Below the pieces are notes generated by a model, which saw nothing but the letters and a program-made list of their open reading frames with translations, ran no database searches and had not been told where the DNA came from. From Flagellimonas_A sp039592695 (GTDB lineage: Bacteria > Bacteroidota > Bacteroidia > Flavobacteriales > Flavobacteriaceae), in assembly GCF_039592695.1 (NCBI RefSeq), contig NZ_JBBUTK010000002.1, positions 744,001-808,000 on the forward strand: a stretch of 64,000 nucleotides of DNA, in the 5' to 3' direction. The translations under genes and the position numbers were made by a program. Positions 41,335 to 49,420 of the stretch are shown here, piece by piece (the first letter of the stretch is position 1; each line of letters starts with the position of its first letter).

Positions 41335-43881
41335 ATGAAGAATTTACTTTTTTGTTCATTAATTGTTGGTCTTGCTATTACTCTCCCTATACGGACACAA
41401 GAAAAAAATAGTATCCTAAGAAAATTGTCAGATGGCCTTAGAGCTTATGAACAAATATGGACCCCTGAAAAGGTGTATGTGCATACAGATAAAAACCATT
41501 ATCAACCAAGGGAGACTATATGGGCGAAAGCGTATTTGGTAGATGGGATAACCCATAAAAAAAGCCAAAATAGTAATGTACTGTATCTTGAACTTATAGA
41601 GGAAAATGGGTATGTGCTATTCAAAAAGAAAATCTTTGTTGGTAAACTTGGTGCTCCGATAAGTTTTGAGATTCACAAAAACACCCCAAATGGAATTTAT
41701 AGGCTTAGATCTTATACGAAATACATGTTGAATGAATTTGAACCATTCTATTTTGAGAAAGAAATCTACATAGGCAACGTTGCTATATTCAATAAAAATG
41801 ATTTTGACAACAGTAGTTTCTCAAAACTGGCACATAAAACGAATGGTCATGATGTAAAACTATCGTTTTACCCAGAAGGAGGCCAATTGGTTTACGGAAT
41901 TACTAGTGCTATGGTAATAAAATCAACCAATTACTTTGGTGAGCCCGTTGAGGTAAAAGGAGAAATTGTGAACGGCTTCGATGAGGTGGTGGCACACTTC
42001 AAAACAGGGGGATACGGATTGACCAAATGCACTTTTAAGCCCGTAAAGGGCAACATATACGTTGCAAGAATCCAACAAGGTTCAGTTGAAAAAGAATATG
42101 CGCTCCCCGAAATCTCAGATTCAGGGTATACTTTGAGTATTGCAAAATCGGGCCAAGATTTAATTATTAAAGCTGAAACAGCTGGATTTGATAGTTTGGA
42201 AGGCACACTTTTGGTAGGTCATCTAAGAGGAGAGCGGTTTCTTTGGTTCAAAGGAACAAAAGCACACGGCTCAAAGTACAATGTTAAAATTTCTTCCAAA
42301 CAGTTGAACGATGGAATAGCACATTTTACTTTGCTCACTAAAGATGGCAAACCCGTCAGTGAACGGCTTGTATACATCGAAAATTCTGTTGATGATGTCC
42401 CTATTTCTTTAACTACCAGAAAAGATAGTTTGAATAATGAAATGACCCTTTTTTTCAGACATACAGGTACAAAAGATAGGGCTGTCAATGGCAATTTTTC
42501 AGTGAGCATAATCAAAGAAGGAAGTGAAAGTTTTGAGGCCGAATCAGATACAGACATTAAAAATTGGCTTATGCTCGAATCAGATTTGGGGAACATCCCA
42601 TTAGCCTCGAAAATATTTGACGAAAGCAATCCAATCAAGCGTAGGAATATTTTAGATGCTTTGATGATAAGCACTCGTTGGAAAAGATTTGCTTGGAAAG
42701 ATATCATTCAAGAAAAATCCATAGATGAGTATATTGCTCCTGAGAAAGGAATTATCATCAGTGGTACGACTACATCATTAAAAAATGGTAAGCCTATTCC
42801 TGCGATGGTTTCCTTAGATATACTGGGTCAAGATATTTATCAAGCAAAGAAACAAACGAATACCCAAGGCAAATTCAATTTTGGTCCTTTTGATTTTACG
42901 GATAGTATTCCTGTGGCATTAAAAGCTTCTAAACTGAACAGCAGAAGTAAATTTGAGAGTCAAAAAATTGCAATAAATCTTGATGATCAAGCTGAATTTA
43001 TCCTACCAGAAAAATACATAAGATCAAAATCAAGAGAATCAACCAATGATGACAAAGGAAAATATAAAGAAAACGATACATCTGTCGCAGAGGTTGGTTC
43101 ATATTCCTTTAGAGATTATGACTTTGAGACAGGTAAGGATATCACTAGATTAAAAGAAGTTGTGGTCACTGAAAAAAAGAAGACCAAAGAAGAACTGATA
43201 ATAGAGCAGATTAAAGAAATTACCCTATACAATCGCCCAACATACAGGGTTTTTACAGACTCATTGCCTAAAACCGGTATACGAAATATAGTGGAAATGT
43301 TCAGAACCCTGCCTGGGGTTCAGGTAAAGGGACCAGAAGGTGGCGAAACAGTACGTATACGTTATGGAATGAACAGTATTCTATTGCCCACAGAACCTAT
43401 CTATTTAGTTGACGGAGTACAAGTATCTCTAGATGCCATCAAAACAATGAATAGTTTTGAAGTCATGTTCATTGATGTGCTAAAAGGCGCTGATGCTTCG
43501 GTTTATGGTGTTCGAGGTGCCAATGGGGCAATTGCTGTGTATACTCGTAGAGGTGTCGGATTAAATTATGCAGGGGGTGTTAAGGATGCAGGCTTTGATA
43601 ATCGCGCATCTCCAAATATTTTGACTTTTACTAAAAGGGGGTTTGACAAAGCCAGACTGTTCAAAGGTATGGAATGCGATATGCCAGTTTCTCGTAATGT
43701 TCGTACTCTTTATGAAAAAACAATGTTTTGGGAACCTGATCTTAATAGTATTGGTTCAGGGCATAAAACATTATCTTTTTGTTATGATGATGCGATTATA
43801 GGCAAATATAAGGTACGAGTGGAAGGGCTTTCGGAAGATGGACAAATTATCTGCGAAGATTTTGAAATTAACTTGAACTGA
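41335..43881 (+). CDS. Secreted protein with MG2-like and TonB plug domains, no barrel
   Basis: The 848-residue product has a signal peptide (KNLLFCSLIVGLAITLPIRTQ). The N-terminal part (WTPEKVYVHTDKNHYQPRETIWAKAYL) resembles the macroglobulin MG2 domain, and the middle has a further beta-sandwich (IIISGTTTSLKNGKPIPAMVSLDILG) like a carboxypeptidase-regulatory domain. Around 637-740 lies a TonB-receptor plug domain (IRNIVEMFRTLPGVQVKG, PIYLVDGVQV, DVLKGADASVYGVRGANGAIAVYTRRG). The protein ends 105 residues later, so there is no barrel. This family is widespread in Bacteroidota with no known role. Codon use is more A+T rich than that of its neighbours. Confidence 0.78.
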   Translation: MKNLLFCSLIVGLAITLPIRTQEKNSILRKLSDGLRAYEQIWTPEKVYVHTDKNHYQPRETIWAKAYLVDGITHKKSQNSNVLYLELIEENGYVLFKKKIFVGKLGAPISFEIHKNTPNGIYRLRSYTKYMLNEFEPFYFEKEIYIGNVAIFNKNDFDNSSFSKLAHKTNGHDVKLSFYPEGGQLVYGITSAMVIKSTNYFGEPVEVKGEIVNGFDEVVAHFKTGGYGLTKCTFKPVKGNIYVARIQQGSVEKEYALPEISDSGYTLSIAKSGQDLIIKAETAGFDSLEGTLLVGHLRGERFLWFKGTKAHGSKYNVKISSKQLNDGIAHFTLLTKDGKPVSERLVYIENSVDDVPISLTTRKDSLNNEMTLFFRHTGTKDRAVNGNFSVSIIKEGSESFEAESDTDIKNWLMLESDLGNIPLASKIFDESNPIKRRNILDALMISTRWKRFAWKDIIQEKSIDEYIAPEKGIIISGTTTSLKNGKPIPAMVSLDILGQDIYQAKKQTNTQGKFNFGPFDFTDSIPVALKASKLNSRSKFESQKIAINLDDQAEFILPEKYIRSKSRESTNDDKGKYKENDTSVAEVGSYSFRDYDFETGKDITRLKEVVVTEKKKTKEELIIEQIKEITLYNRPTYRVFTDSLPKTGIRNIVEMFRTLPGVQVKGPEGGETVRIRYGMNSILLPTEPIYLVDGVQVSLDAIKTMNSFEVMFIDVLKGADASVYGVRGANGAIAVYTRRGVGLNYAGGVKDAGFDNRASPNILTFTKRGFDKARLFKGMECDMPVSRNVRTLYEKTMFWEPDLNSIGSGHKTLSFCYDDAIIGKYKVRVEGLSEDGQIICEDFEINLN

Positions 43882-44151
43882 TAATAATTATATTAAAAAA
43901 ATCAGTGACTCAAAACAGTCAGGAAATCTGCTTTTTTTGATTATTTATGGTCAAGTTTGATTCTGCATTGATTTGTATTTGAAACAAAGAATTTTTCTTC
44001 AAAACAGCTTTTTTTCAGCAATTGTGGGTTGATTGCAGGAATAAAGTTGAATTTCGGGAAAGCTTTCAACTTCGTCGGACATATTTTTTTTGCCCAATCC
44101 CCACAAATGTTTTAAAAACTATTGTGAAAGTGATTATTTTTTTTAAATAAA
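43882..44151. other. A+T-rich spacer between plug protein and thyA
   Basis: The 270-bp spacer between converging genes is A+T-rich, with many runs of A or T. I see no gene, no clear terminator and no tRNA. Confidence 0.4.
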
Positions 44152-44976
44152 TCATACGGCCACAACCCCTTTAATATGCGGGTGGGGGTCATAGTTCAAC
44201 AGGGTAAAGTCCTCAAATTTAAAATCGAAGATGTTTTTGACTTCTGGGTTGAGTTGCATGGTGGGCAGGGGCCGTGGTTCGCGGCTCAATTGCAGTTCAA
44301 TCTGTTCGAGATGGTTGTTGTAAATATGGGCATCACCAAAGGTGAGAATAAATTCTCCAGGCTCAAAACCGCATACTTGAGCCATCATCAATGTCAACAA
44401 GGCATAACTGGCAATGTTAAAGGGCACGCCCAAAAAGATATCGGCACTGCGTTGGTAGAGCTGGCAGCTCAATTTGCCATTGGCCACATAAAATTGAAAA
44501 AAAGCGTGGCAAGGGGGCAGGGCTGCTTTGCCATTTGCCACATTTTCTGAAAACGACACCGAGGTGTCGGGCAATACGCTGGGGTTCCAAGCCGAAACGA
44601 TGATACGCCGGCTATCGGGATTGTTTTTCAGTGCTTCAACAGCTGCTTTGATTTGGTCGATGCCTTCGCTGTTCCAATTGCGCCATTGGTGTCCGTATAC
44701 AGGTCCCAAATCACCATTTTCGTCGGCCCACTCGTTCCAGATGCGTACGCCGTTTTCCTGAAGGTATTTGATGTTGGTATCGCCTTTCAAAAACCAGAGC
44801 AGTTCATGAATGATGCTTTTCAGGTGCAATTTTTTGGTGGTCACCATCGGAAAACCTTCCTGCAGATCAAATCGCATTTGATAGCCAAAAACACTGATGG
44901 TCCCCGTGCCGGTACGGTCTTCTTTTTGGTTGCCGTGTTCGAGTACATGGCGCAATAAATCGTGGTATTGTTTCAT
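44152..44976 (-). CDS. thyA: Thymidylate synthase
   Basis: ThyA makes dTMP from dUMP with methylene-tetrahydrofolate. The 274-residue protein has the nucleophile C156 in ALPPCHAFFQFYV, RTGTGTISVFGYQMRFDL near the start and SADIFLGVPFNIASYALLTLM. The start at 44976 gives the normal N terminus; a longer frame (to 45021) begins in a repeat and is rejected. Confidence 0.96.
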   Translation of the reverse strand: MKQYHDLLRHVLEHGNQKEDRTGTGTISVFGYQMRFDLQEGFPMVTTKKLHLKSIIHELLWFLKGDTNIKYLQENGVRIWNEWADENGDLGPVYGHQWRNWNSEGIDQIKAAVEALKNNPDSRRIIVSAWNPSVLPDTSVSFSENVANGKAALPPCHAFFQFYVANGKLSCQLYQRSADIFLGVPFNIASYALLTLMMAQVCGFEPGEFILTFGDAHIYNNHLEQIELQLSREPRPLPTMQLNPEVKNIFDFKFEDFTLLNYDPHPHIKGVVAV

Positions 44977-45000
44977 AAAAAGCCTTCTCTTCCGTCTCCC

Positions 45001-45295
45001 TGCTTCGACTGCGCTCAGCACAGGCTCGGAGAGGGAACTATTTATTCGTTAGCAAAAATTTTATCGCACTAAAATAAATAGGAAAGCACGCATCTTTTCA
45101 TTTTCTACCAATCACTTATGAAAAAATTATCAACGACGAATTCCCCCCTTGAGGGGGGGGTAAGGGGGGTGTTTTTTGACACTTTTACACCCCTGCTTTC
45201 CGCCAACGACGGATTCGCTGTCCCCTCAAGGGGACAATCCACTTTTTCATAGTACAGAATAAAACCCCCTCCTTTGGAGGGATAGGGGAGGGCCT
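45001..45295. repeat. REP-like repeats between thyA and the nucleoside transporter
   Basis: This spacer holds the word tgcttcgactgcgctcagca (45001-45020), then at 45144-45176 ccccccttgagggggggg followed by taaggggggtgtttttt, the perfect stem GTCCCC-TCAA-GGGGAC (45220-45235), and accccctcctttggaggg at 45264-45281 followed by ataggggaggg. The GTCCCC stem is the exact reverse complement of the one at 62170-62185. No gene is present. Confidence 0.6.
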
Positions 45296-46738
45296 TTACC
45301 CCAAAATCATTCCCGCAATCGTGGCTGAAATCAGCGAAGCTAAAGTGCCGCCGAGCACGGCGCGCATCCCAAATTCAGAAAGGGTTTTTCGCTGGCCTGG
45401 AGCAAGGGAGCCGATGCCCCCGATTTGGATACCTATGGAAGCAAAATTGGCAAATCCGCAGAGCATATAAGTGGCCATGATGACCGATTTGTTATAGGTG
45501 AATCGCGTGGAACTCGCCAAATCCTTCAATTCTGCCAGTTGGATGTATCCCACAAACTCACTGGCCGCCAATTTGATGCCCAATAACTGCCCCATCAACA
45601 TGATGTCTTCGTTGTTGACGCCTATCAACCACATCAGGGGAGCGAAGACCGTACCCAGAATGGCTTCGAGAGAAAACGTATCGTAGGGCGAATTGGCCGC
45701 CACCCAATTGTTGAGGGTGGACCAATCGCCAATCCAACCTAAAATACCATTGATCATGGCGATAAAGGCCACAAAGACCAAGAGCATGGCACCGACGTTA
45801 AGTGCGAGTTTCAGTCCTTCAGTGGTACCGTTGGCGATGGCATCCAAAAAATTGGCCCCGATTTTATCGGAAGATACTTCAACATCGGTATTGATTTTTT
45901 CAGTCTGGGGATATAAAATCTTGGAGACCACGATGGCACCCGGGGCTGCCATCACAGAAGCAGCCAGCAAGTGTTTTGCAAAAACAAGGCGTAGTTCAGG
46001 GTCGTCACCACCCAGAAATCCGATATAGGCGGCCAGTACGGCTCCTGCAACGGTCGCCATACCACCAATCATAACCAAAAGGATTTCTGATTTGTTCATC
46101 TTTTCGAGATAGGCCTTGATAAGCAGCGGTGCTTCCGTTTGGCCCAAAAAAATGTTTCCGGCGATGGATAGACTTTCCGCTCCTGAAATGCCCAATGATT
46201 TGGTCAACAACCAAGCCAGGCCCTTGACCACTTTTTGAATGATCCCCAGATAAAACAATACCGAGGTCAAAGCAGAAAAGAAAACAATGGTCGGCAAAAC
46301 TTGAAAGGCAAAAATATAGCCAAAAGTTTCGGTATCCACCACCAAGCCTTCAAACAAAAACTTGCTTCCCGAACGGGTAAAATCCAAAATATTGATAAAC
46401 ACTTTTCCGATACTCTCAAACACCAATTTTACAAACGGAACCTTCAAAACCCCTATGGCAATGAGCAATTGAATGCCCAAACCGATGCCGACCATTTTCC
46501 AATTGATGGCCTTTCTATTGGCACTGAACAAAAAGGCGATGCCCACCAAAGCCAGCATGCCCAAAGCGCCACGCCAAAGTGAATTGATGGAGAAGCCCTG
46601 ATTGGGAAGCATTTCGTTACCGGTCTGAATATCATTTAGCGTGGTAGCGTCGACTACCGGAATTATGGAATCTTGTGAAAAAGTAGGGAAGCAAACCAGT
46701 AAGAAAAGTACAATGAACCCTAGAAATCGATTGCCCAT
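45296..46738 (-). CDS. Concentrative (CNT/NupC-type) nucleoside transporter
   Basis: This 480-residue membrane protein imports nucleosides with Na+ or H+. The signature FLGQTEAPLLIKAYLEKM, GGMATVAGAVLAAYIGFLG and the late FANFASIGIQIGGIGSLAP are diagnostic for CNT. It differs from E. coli NupC in having a signal-peptide-like start (MGNRFLGFIVLFLLVCFPTFSQ) and a 35-residue periplasmic-looking linker before the first transport helix. Substrate and ion cannot be fixed. It lies 12 bp after the bifunctional nuclease gene, so they are probably co-transcribed. Confidence 0.92.
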   Translation of the reverse strand: MGNRFLGFIVLFLLVCFPTFSQDSIIPVVDATTLNDIQTGNEMLPNQGFSINSLWRGALGMLALVGIAFLFSANRKAINWKMVGIGLGIQLLIAIGVLKVPFVKLVFESIGKVFINILDFTRSGSKFLFEGLVVDTETFGYIFAFQVLPTIVFFSALTSVLFYLGIIQKVVKGLAWLLTKSLGISGAESLSIAGNIFLGQTEAPLLIKAYLEKMNKSEILLVMIGGMATVAGAVLAAYIGFLGGDDPELRLVFAKHLLAASVMAAPGAIVVSKILYPQTEKINTDVEVSSDKIGANFLDAIANGTTEGLKLALNVGAMLLVFVAFIAMINGILGWIGDWSTLNNWVAANSPYDTFSLEAILGTVFAPLMWLIGVNNEDIMLMGQLLGIKLAASEFVGYIQLAELKDLASSTRFTYNKSVIMATYMLCGFANFASIGIQIGGIGSLAPGQRKTLSEFGMRAVLGGTLASLISATIAGMILG

Positions 46739-46750
46739 AAAATGGTTTGG

Positions 46751-47380
46751 TTATTTGCGCTTGGAGATTTCGTCGCGAAGTTTGGCCGCTTTTTCGTAGT
46801 CTTCATTGGCGACGGCCTTATCCAGTTCTTTATGCAGTTCTTCCAAGGTCATTTCGCGATAGCCTTCTGACCCAGAGGATTCTATCTCAACGGTTTCCCC
46901 TTCTTGAAGAATTTCATCGACCATGATGCTATCATCTTTTTCTTCGTCATCTTCTTCTTTTGAAGAAAATTTTAGAAAGATTCCCGCTTTGTCCAAAATC
47001 GTTTTATAGGTGAAAATCGGTGCATCAAAGCGCAATGCCAAGGCGATGGCGTCGCTGGTGCGGGCATCAATAATCTCTTCGATTTTATCACGCTCACAGA
47101 TAATGCTTGAATAGAAGACCCCATCGACCAGTTTATGGATGATGACCTGTTTGATGACAATATCAAATCGGTCTGAAAAATTCTTGAACAGGTCATGGGT
47201 CAATGGGCGGGGAGGTTTGATTTCCTTCTCCAAAGCAATGGCGATGGACTGTGCCTCAAAGGCCCCGATGACAATGGGTAGCTTTCTATCACCTTCGACT
47301 TCATTCAAAATCAGTGCGTAGGCCCCATTTTGGGTTTGGCTGTAAGAGATTCCCTTTATTTTTAACCGAACTAAACTCAT
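46751..47380 (-). CDS. Bifunctional nuclease family (DUF151) protein with UVR motif
   Basis: This 209-residue protein has a DUF151 domain (residues 1-135; GAYALILNEVEGDRKLPIVIGAFEAQSIAIALE and RTSDAIALALRFDAPIF), the family named for a plant nuclease, then an acidic linker (SSKEEDDEEKDDS) and a C-terminal UVR motif (EELHKELDKAVANEDYEKAAKLRDEI) as in UvrB/UvrC. The real activity is not established in bacteria. It has an unusual strong Shine-Dalgarno sequence. Confidence 0.88.
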   Translation of the reverse strand: MSLVRLKIKGISYSQTQNGAYALILNEVEGDRKLPIVIGAFEAQSIAIALEKEIKPPRPLTHDLFKNFSDRFDIVIKQVIIHKLVDGVFYSSIICERDKIEEIIDARTSDAIALALRFDAPIFTYKTILDKAGIFLKFSSKEEDDEEKDDSIMVDEILQEGETVEIESSGSEGYREMTLEELHKELDKAVANEDYEKAAKLRDEISKRK

Positions 47381-47384
47381 ATAT

Positions 47385-47390
47385 CCTCCT
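47385..47390 (-). promoter_or_regulatory. Strong Shine-Dalgarno sequence
   Basis: On the minus strand AGGAGG lies 4 nt before the ATG of the DUF151 gene. Such a sequence is rare in this phylum and is not seen at other starts here. Confidence 0.6.
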
Positions 47391-47468
47391 GAAAATCAAA
47401 AGGCCATCCAGATAGGCGGCGTTGCCATCTACCTGAACAGCCCCTTTAAAGGAACAAATTAACAAAAA

Positions 47469-48437
47469 TTAGGCGTTCTGGGCTTTAAATTCCTTTAATT
47501 TTTCGATGAGTTCGGGCACCACTTCAAAGGCATCGCCAACGATACCGTAATCGGCAGCTTTAAAGAAAGGAGCCTCAGGGTCATTGTTGATAACCACTTT
47601 GGTCTTAGAGGCACTCACCCCTGCCAAATGCTGGATTGCACCAGAAATACCGACCGCGATATAGAGGTTGCTGGCCACTGGCTTGCCCGTTTGGCCCACG
47701 TGCTCGCTGTGAGGGCGCCACCCCATGTCGGAAACGGGTTTTGAACAGGCCGTTGCCGCACCCAAAACATCGGCCAGTTCTTCAATCATGCCCCAATTTT
47801 CAGGACCTTTGAGGCCACGACCACCGGAAACCACAACATCGGCATCAGCAATGGTCGCTTTGCCAACAACTTTGTCTACTTCGACAGATTTTGTTGAAAA
47901 ATCAGCATCTCCTAAATCTGGACTAAAATCTTCAACAATAGCGGAAACATTATTCTCATGAACGCCAAACGCATTGTTGGATACCCCAATAATTTTAGTG
48001 TCAGCGGTTATTTCGGTATGGGCAAAACCTTTGTTGCTAAAAGCGGTACGTTTGACCATGAAGGGCGAAATGCTTTCGGGAGCGGCCACTACATTGGGAA
48101 CGTAGCCTGCATTGAGCTTGGCCGCCAAGATCCCGCTTAAAAATTTGCTGTCAGCGCTAGAGCTGATAACAATCACTTGAGCCCCTTCGGCTTCGGCGGC
48201 TTGCGAAATACAACTGGCATACGCCTTTGCGTTAAAGGTGCCAAGATTATCATTTTTGATGTTCAGCACTTTTGATACGCCATACTCGCCCAGTTCTGCT
48301 GGATTTTCTGCATTGACCGCGATAGCCGTGACCGATTCACCCATTTTTTGGCCTATGTCATAGGCATAAGAGGCAACTTCAAAAGCGTTTTTTTTGAATG
48401 TTCCTTTATCCGTTTCTGTGTATACTAGTATTGACAT
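47469..48437 (-). CDS. etfA: Electron transfer flavoprotein alpha subunit
   Basis: EtfA carries the FAD of the heterodimeric ETF that takes electrons from acyl-CoA dehydrogenases. The C-terminal FAD domain is complete: VVSGGRGLKGPENW, GAATACSKPVSDMGWRPHSEHVGQTGKPVASNLYIAVGISGAIQHLAG and NNDPEAPFFKAADYGIVGD. The 322-residue length is normal. It lies 73 bp after etfB, with a repeat in the gap. Confidence 0.96.
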   Translation of the reverse strand: MSILVYTETDKGTFKKNAFEVASYAYDIGQKMGESVTAIAVNAENPAELGEYGVSKVLNIKNDNLGTFNAKAYASCISQAAEAEGAQVIVISSSADSKFLSGILAAKLNAGYVPNVVAAPESISPFMVKRTAFSNKGFAHTEITADTKIIGVSNNAFGVHENNVSAIVEDFSPDLGDADFSTKSVEVDKVVGKATIADADVVVSGGRGLKGPENWGMIEELADVLGAATACSKPVSDMGWRPHSEHVGQTGKPVASNLYIAVGISGAIQHLAGVSASKTKVVINNDPEAPFFKAADYGIVGDAFEVVPELIEKLKEFKAQNA

Positions 48438-48450
48438 AATATTTTATTTA

Positions 48451-48511
48451 AGCTCCAAACCCCAAGCTCCAAATCCCAACTGTTGGAATTTGGAATTTGA
48501 TGTTTGGAATT
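48451..48511. repeat. Hairpin repeat between etfB and etfA
   Basis: The words agctccaaac and agctccaaat, then an imperfect stem CAAATCCCAAC (48470-48480)/GTTGGAATTTG (48482-48492), then tgtttggaattt fill the gap. The ggaatttggaattt words are like the mosaic spacers. It could affect the etfB:etfA ratio. Confidence 0.5.
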
Positions 48512-49257
48512 TATATAACTTTTGCTTCGTTATGTAATAGATTTACCAATTCACCTACATTACCCGCATCAACCAATTTAACGGCACCTTTTGGAGCAGG
48601 TTTTTCAAACTTGTTGTCGTTGGTTTGTGATGGGGCATCCACTGGTTCAACTACATTAAGAGCTTTTTTACGGGCCATCATGATTCCTCGCATGTTGGGA
48701 ATGCGCAAATCACTTTCTTCTACCAAGCCTTTTTGGCCGCCAATGACCAAAGGCAATGAAGCTTTCAATGTTTCTTTACCACCATCAATTTCACGCACAG
48801 CAGTCGCCTCGTTTCCTTCAATTTCAAGTCCGATGCAGGTGTTGACAAAATTCATATCCAATAAAGTGGCCATGATACCTGGAACCATTCCTCCATTATA
48901 GTCGATGCTTTCCCTTCCACCAATGACCAAATCATAACCACCGTTTTTGACCACTTCGGCCAATTGTCGGGCCACAAAAAAACCATCTGTAGGCACAGCA
49001 TTGATACGAATGGCCTCATCGGCACCGATGGCCAACGCTTTTCGCATCGTGGGTTCAACCGAGGCATCACCAACTGTGGCCACATGCACCGTTGCGCCTT
49101 GCTTTTCCTTGAACCACATGGCACGGGTCAGTCCGAACTCATCATTCGGATTGATGACGAATTGCACACCGTTGGTGTCAAACTTGGTATCACCTTCGGT
49201 AAAATTGATTTTTGAGGTCGTATCAGGTACGTTGCTAATGCAAACCAATATCTTCAT
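48511..49257 (-). CDS. etfB: Electron transfer flavoprotein beta subunit
   Basis: EtfB binds AMP and docks with partner dehydrogenases. The 248-residue protein has KILVCISNVPDTTSKINF at the start, NPNDEFGLTRAMWFKE and the recognition-loop region AREIDGGKETLKASLPLVIGGQKGL. The ATG at 49257 is preferred to one three codons upstream. It heads the etfBA pair and is divergent from pdhB. A 26-bp palindrome covers its -33 region. Confidence 0.96.
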   Translation of the reverse strand: MKILVCISNVPDTTSKINFTEGDTKFDTNGVQFVINPNDEFGLTRAMWFKEKQGATVHVATVGDASVEPTMRKALAIGADEAIRINAVPTDGFFVARQLAEVVKNGGYDLVIGGRESIDYNGGMVPGIMATLLDMNFVNTCIGLEIEGNEATAVREIDGGKETLKASLPLVIGGQKGLVEESDLRIPNMRGIMMARKKALNVVEPVDAPSQTNDNKFEKPAPKGAVKLVDAGNVGELVNLLHNEAKVI

Positions 49258-49276
49258 AACTATCAAAATTTACGGC

Positions 49277-49284
49277 CAAATATA
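49277..49284 (-). promoter_or_regulatory. Promoter -7 element of etfB
   Basis: TATATTTG on the minus strand lies 20 nt before the ATG. The expected -33 position, near 49304-49306, falls inside the palindrome. Confidence 0.6.
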
Positions 49285-49299
49285 GCTATAAAATCGCAT

Positions 49300-49325
49300 A
49301 ATTTATTATGCATGCATAATAAATT
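49300..49325. promoter_or_regulatory. 26-bp palindromic operator-like site, copy 2
   Basis: All 26 bases pair with their mirror position. The core attatgcatgcataat (49305-49320) is identical to the site at 20993-21008. It overlaps the etfB -33 region and lies 50 bp before the pdhB -7 box. Confidence 0.75.
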
Positions 49326-49375
49326 TTTACTCTTTTTTTGAAAAGCCAAGCTTATCCTTTCCTAATATATTTTCC

Positions 49376-49383
49376 TATTTTTG
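49376..49383 (+). promoter_or_regulatory. Promoter -7 element of pdhB
   Basis: TATTTTTG matches TAnnTTTG and lies 37 nt before the ATG. Confidence 0.5.
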
Positions 49384-49420
49384 CTTGCATTTTTACCAAT
49401 ACGACCTTTAAAAAGTTTTT

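Noticed and set aside
44977..45021. N-terminal extension of thyA
   Set aside because: The added 15 codons read through the interspersed word tgcttcgactgcgctcagca and are not part of the thymidylate synthase fold.
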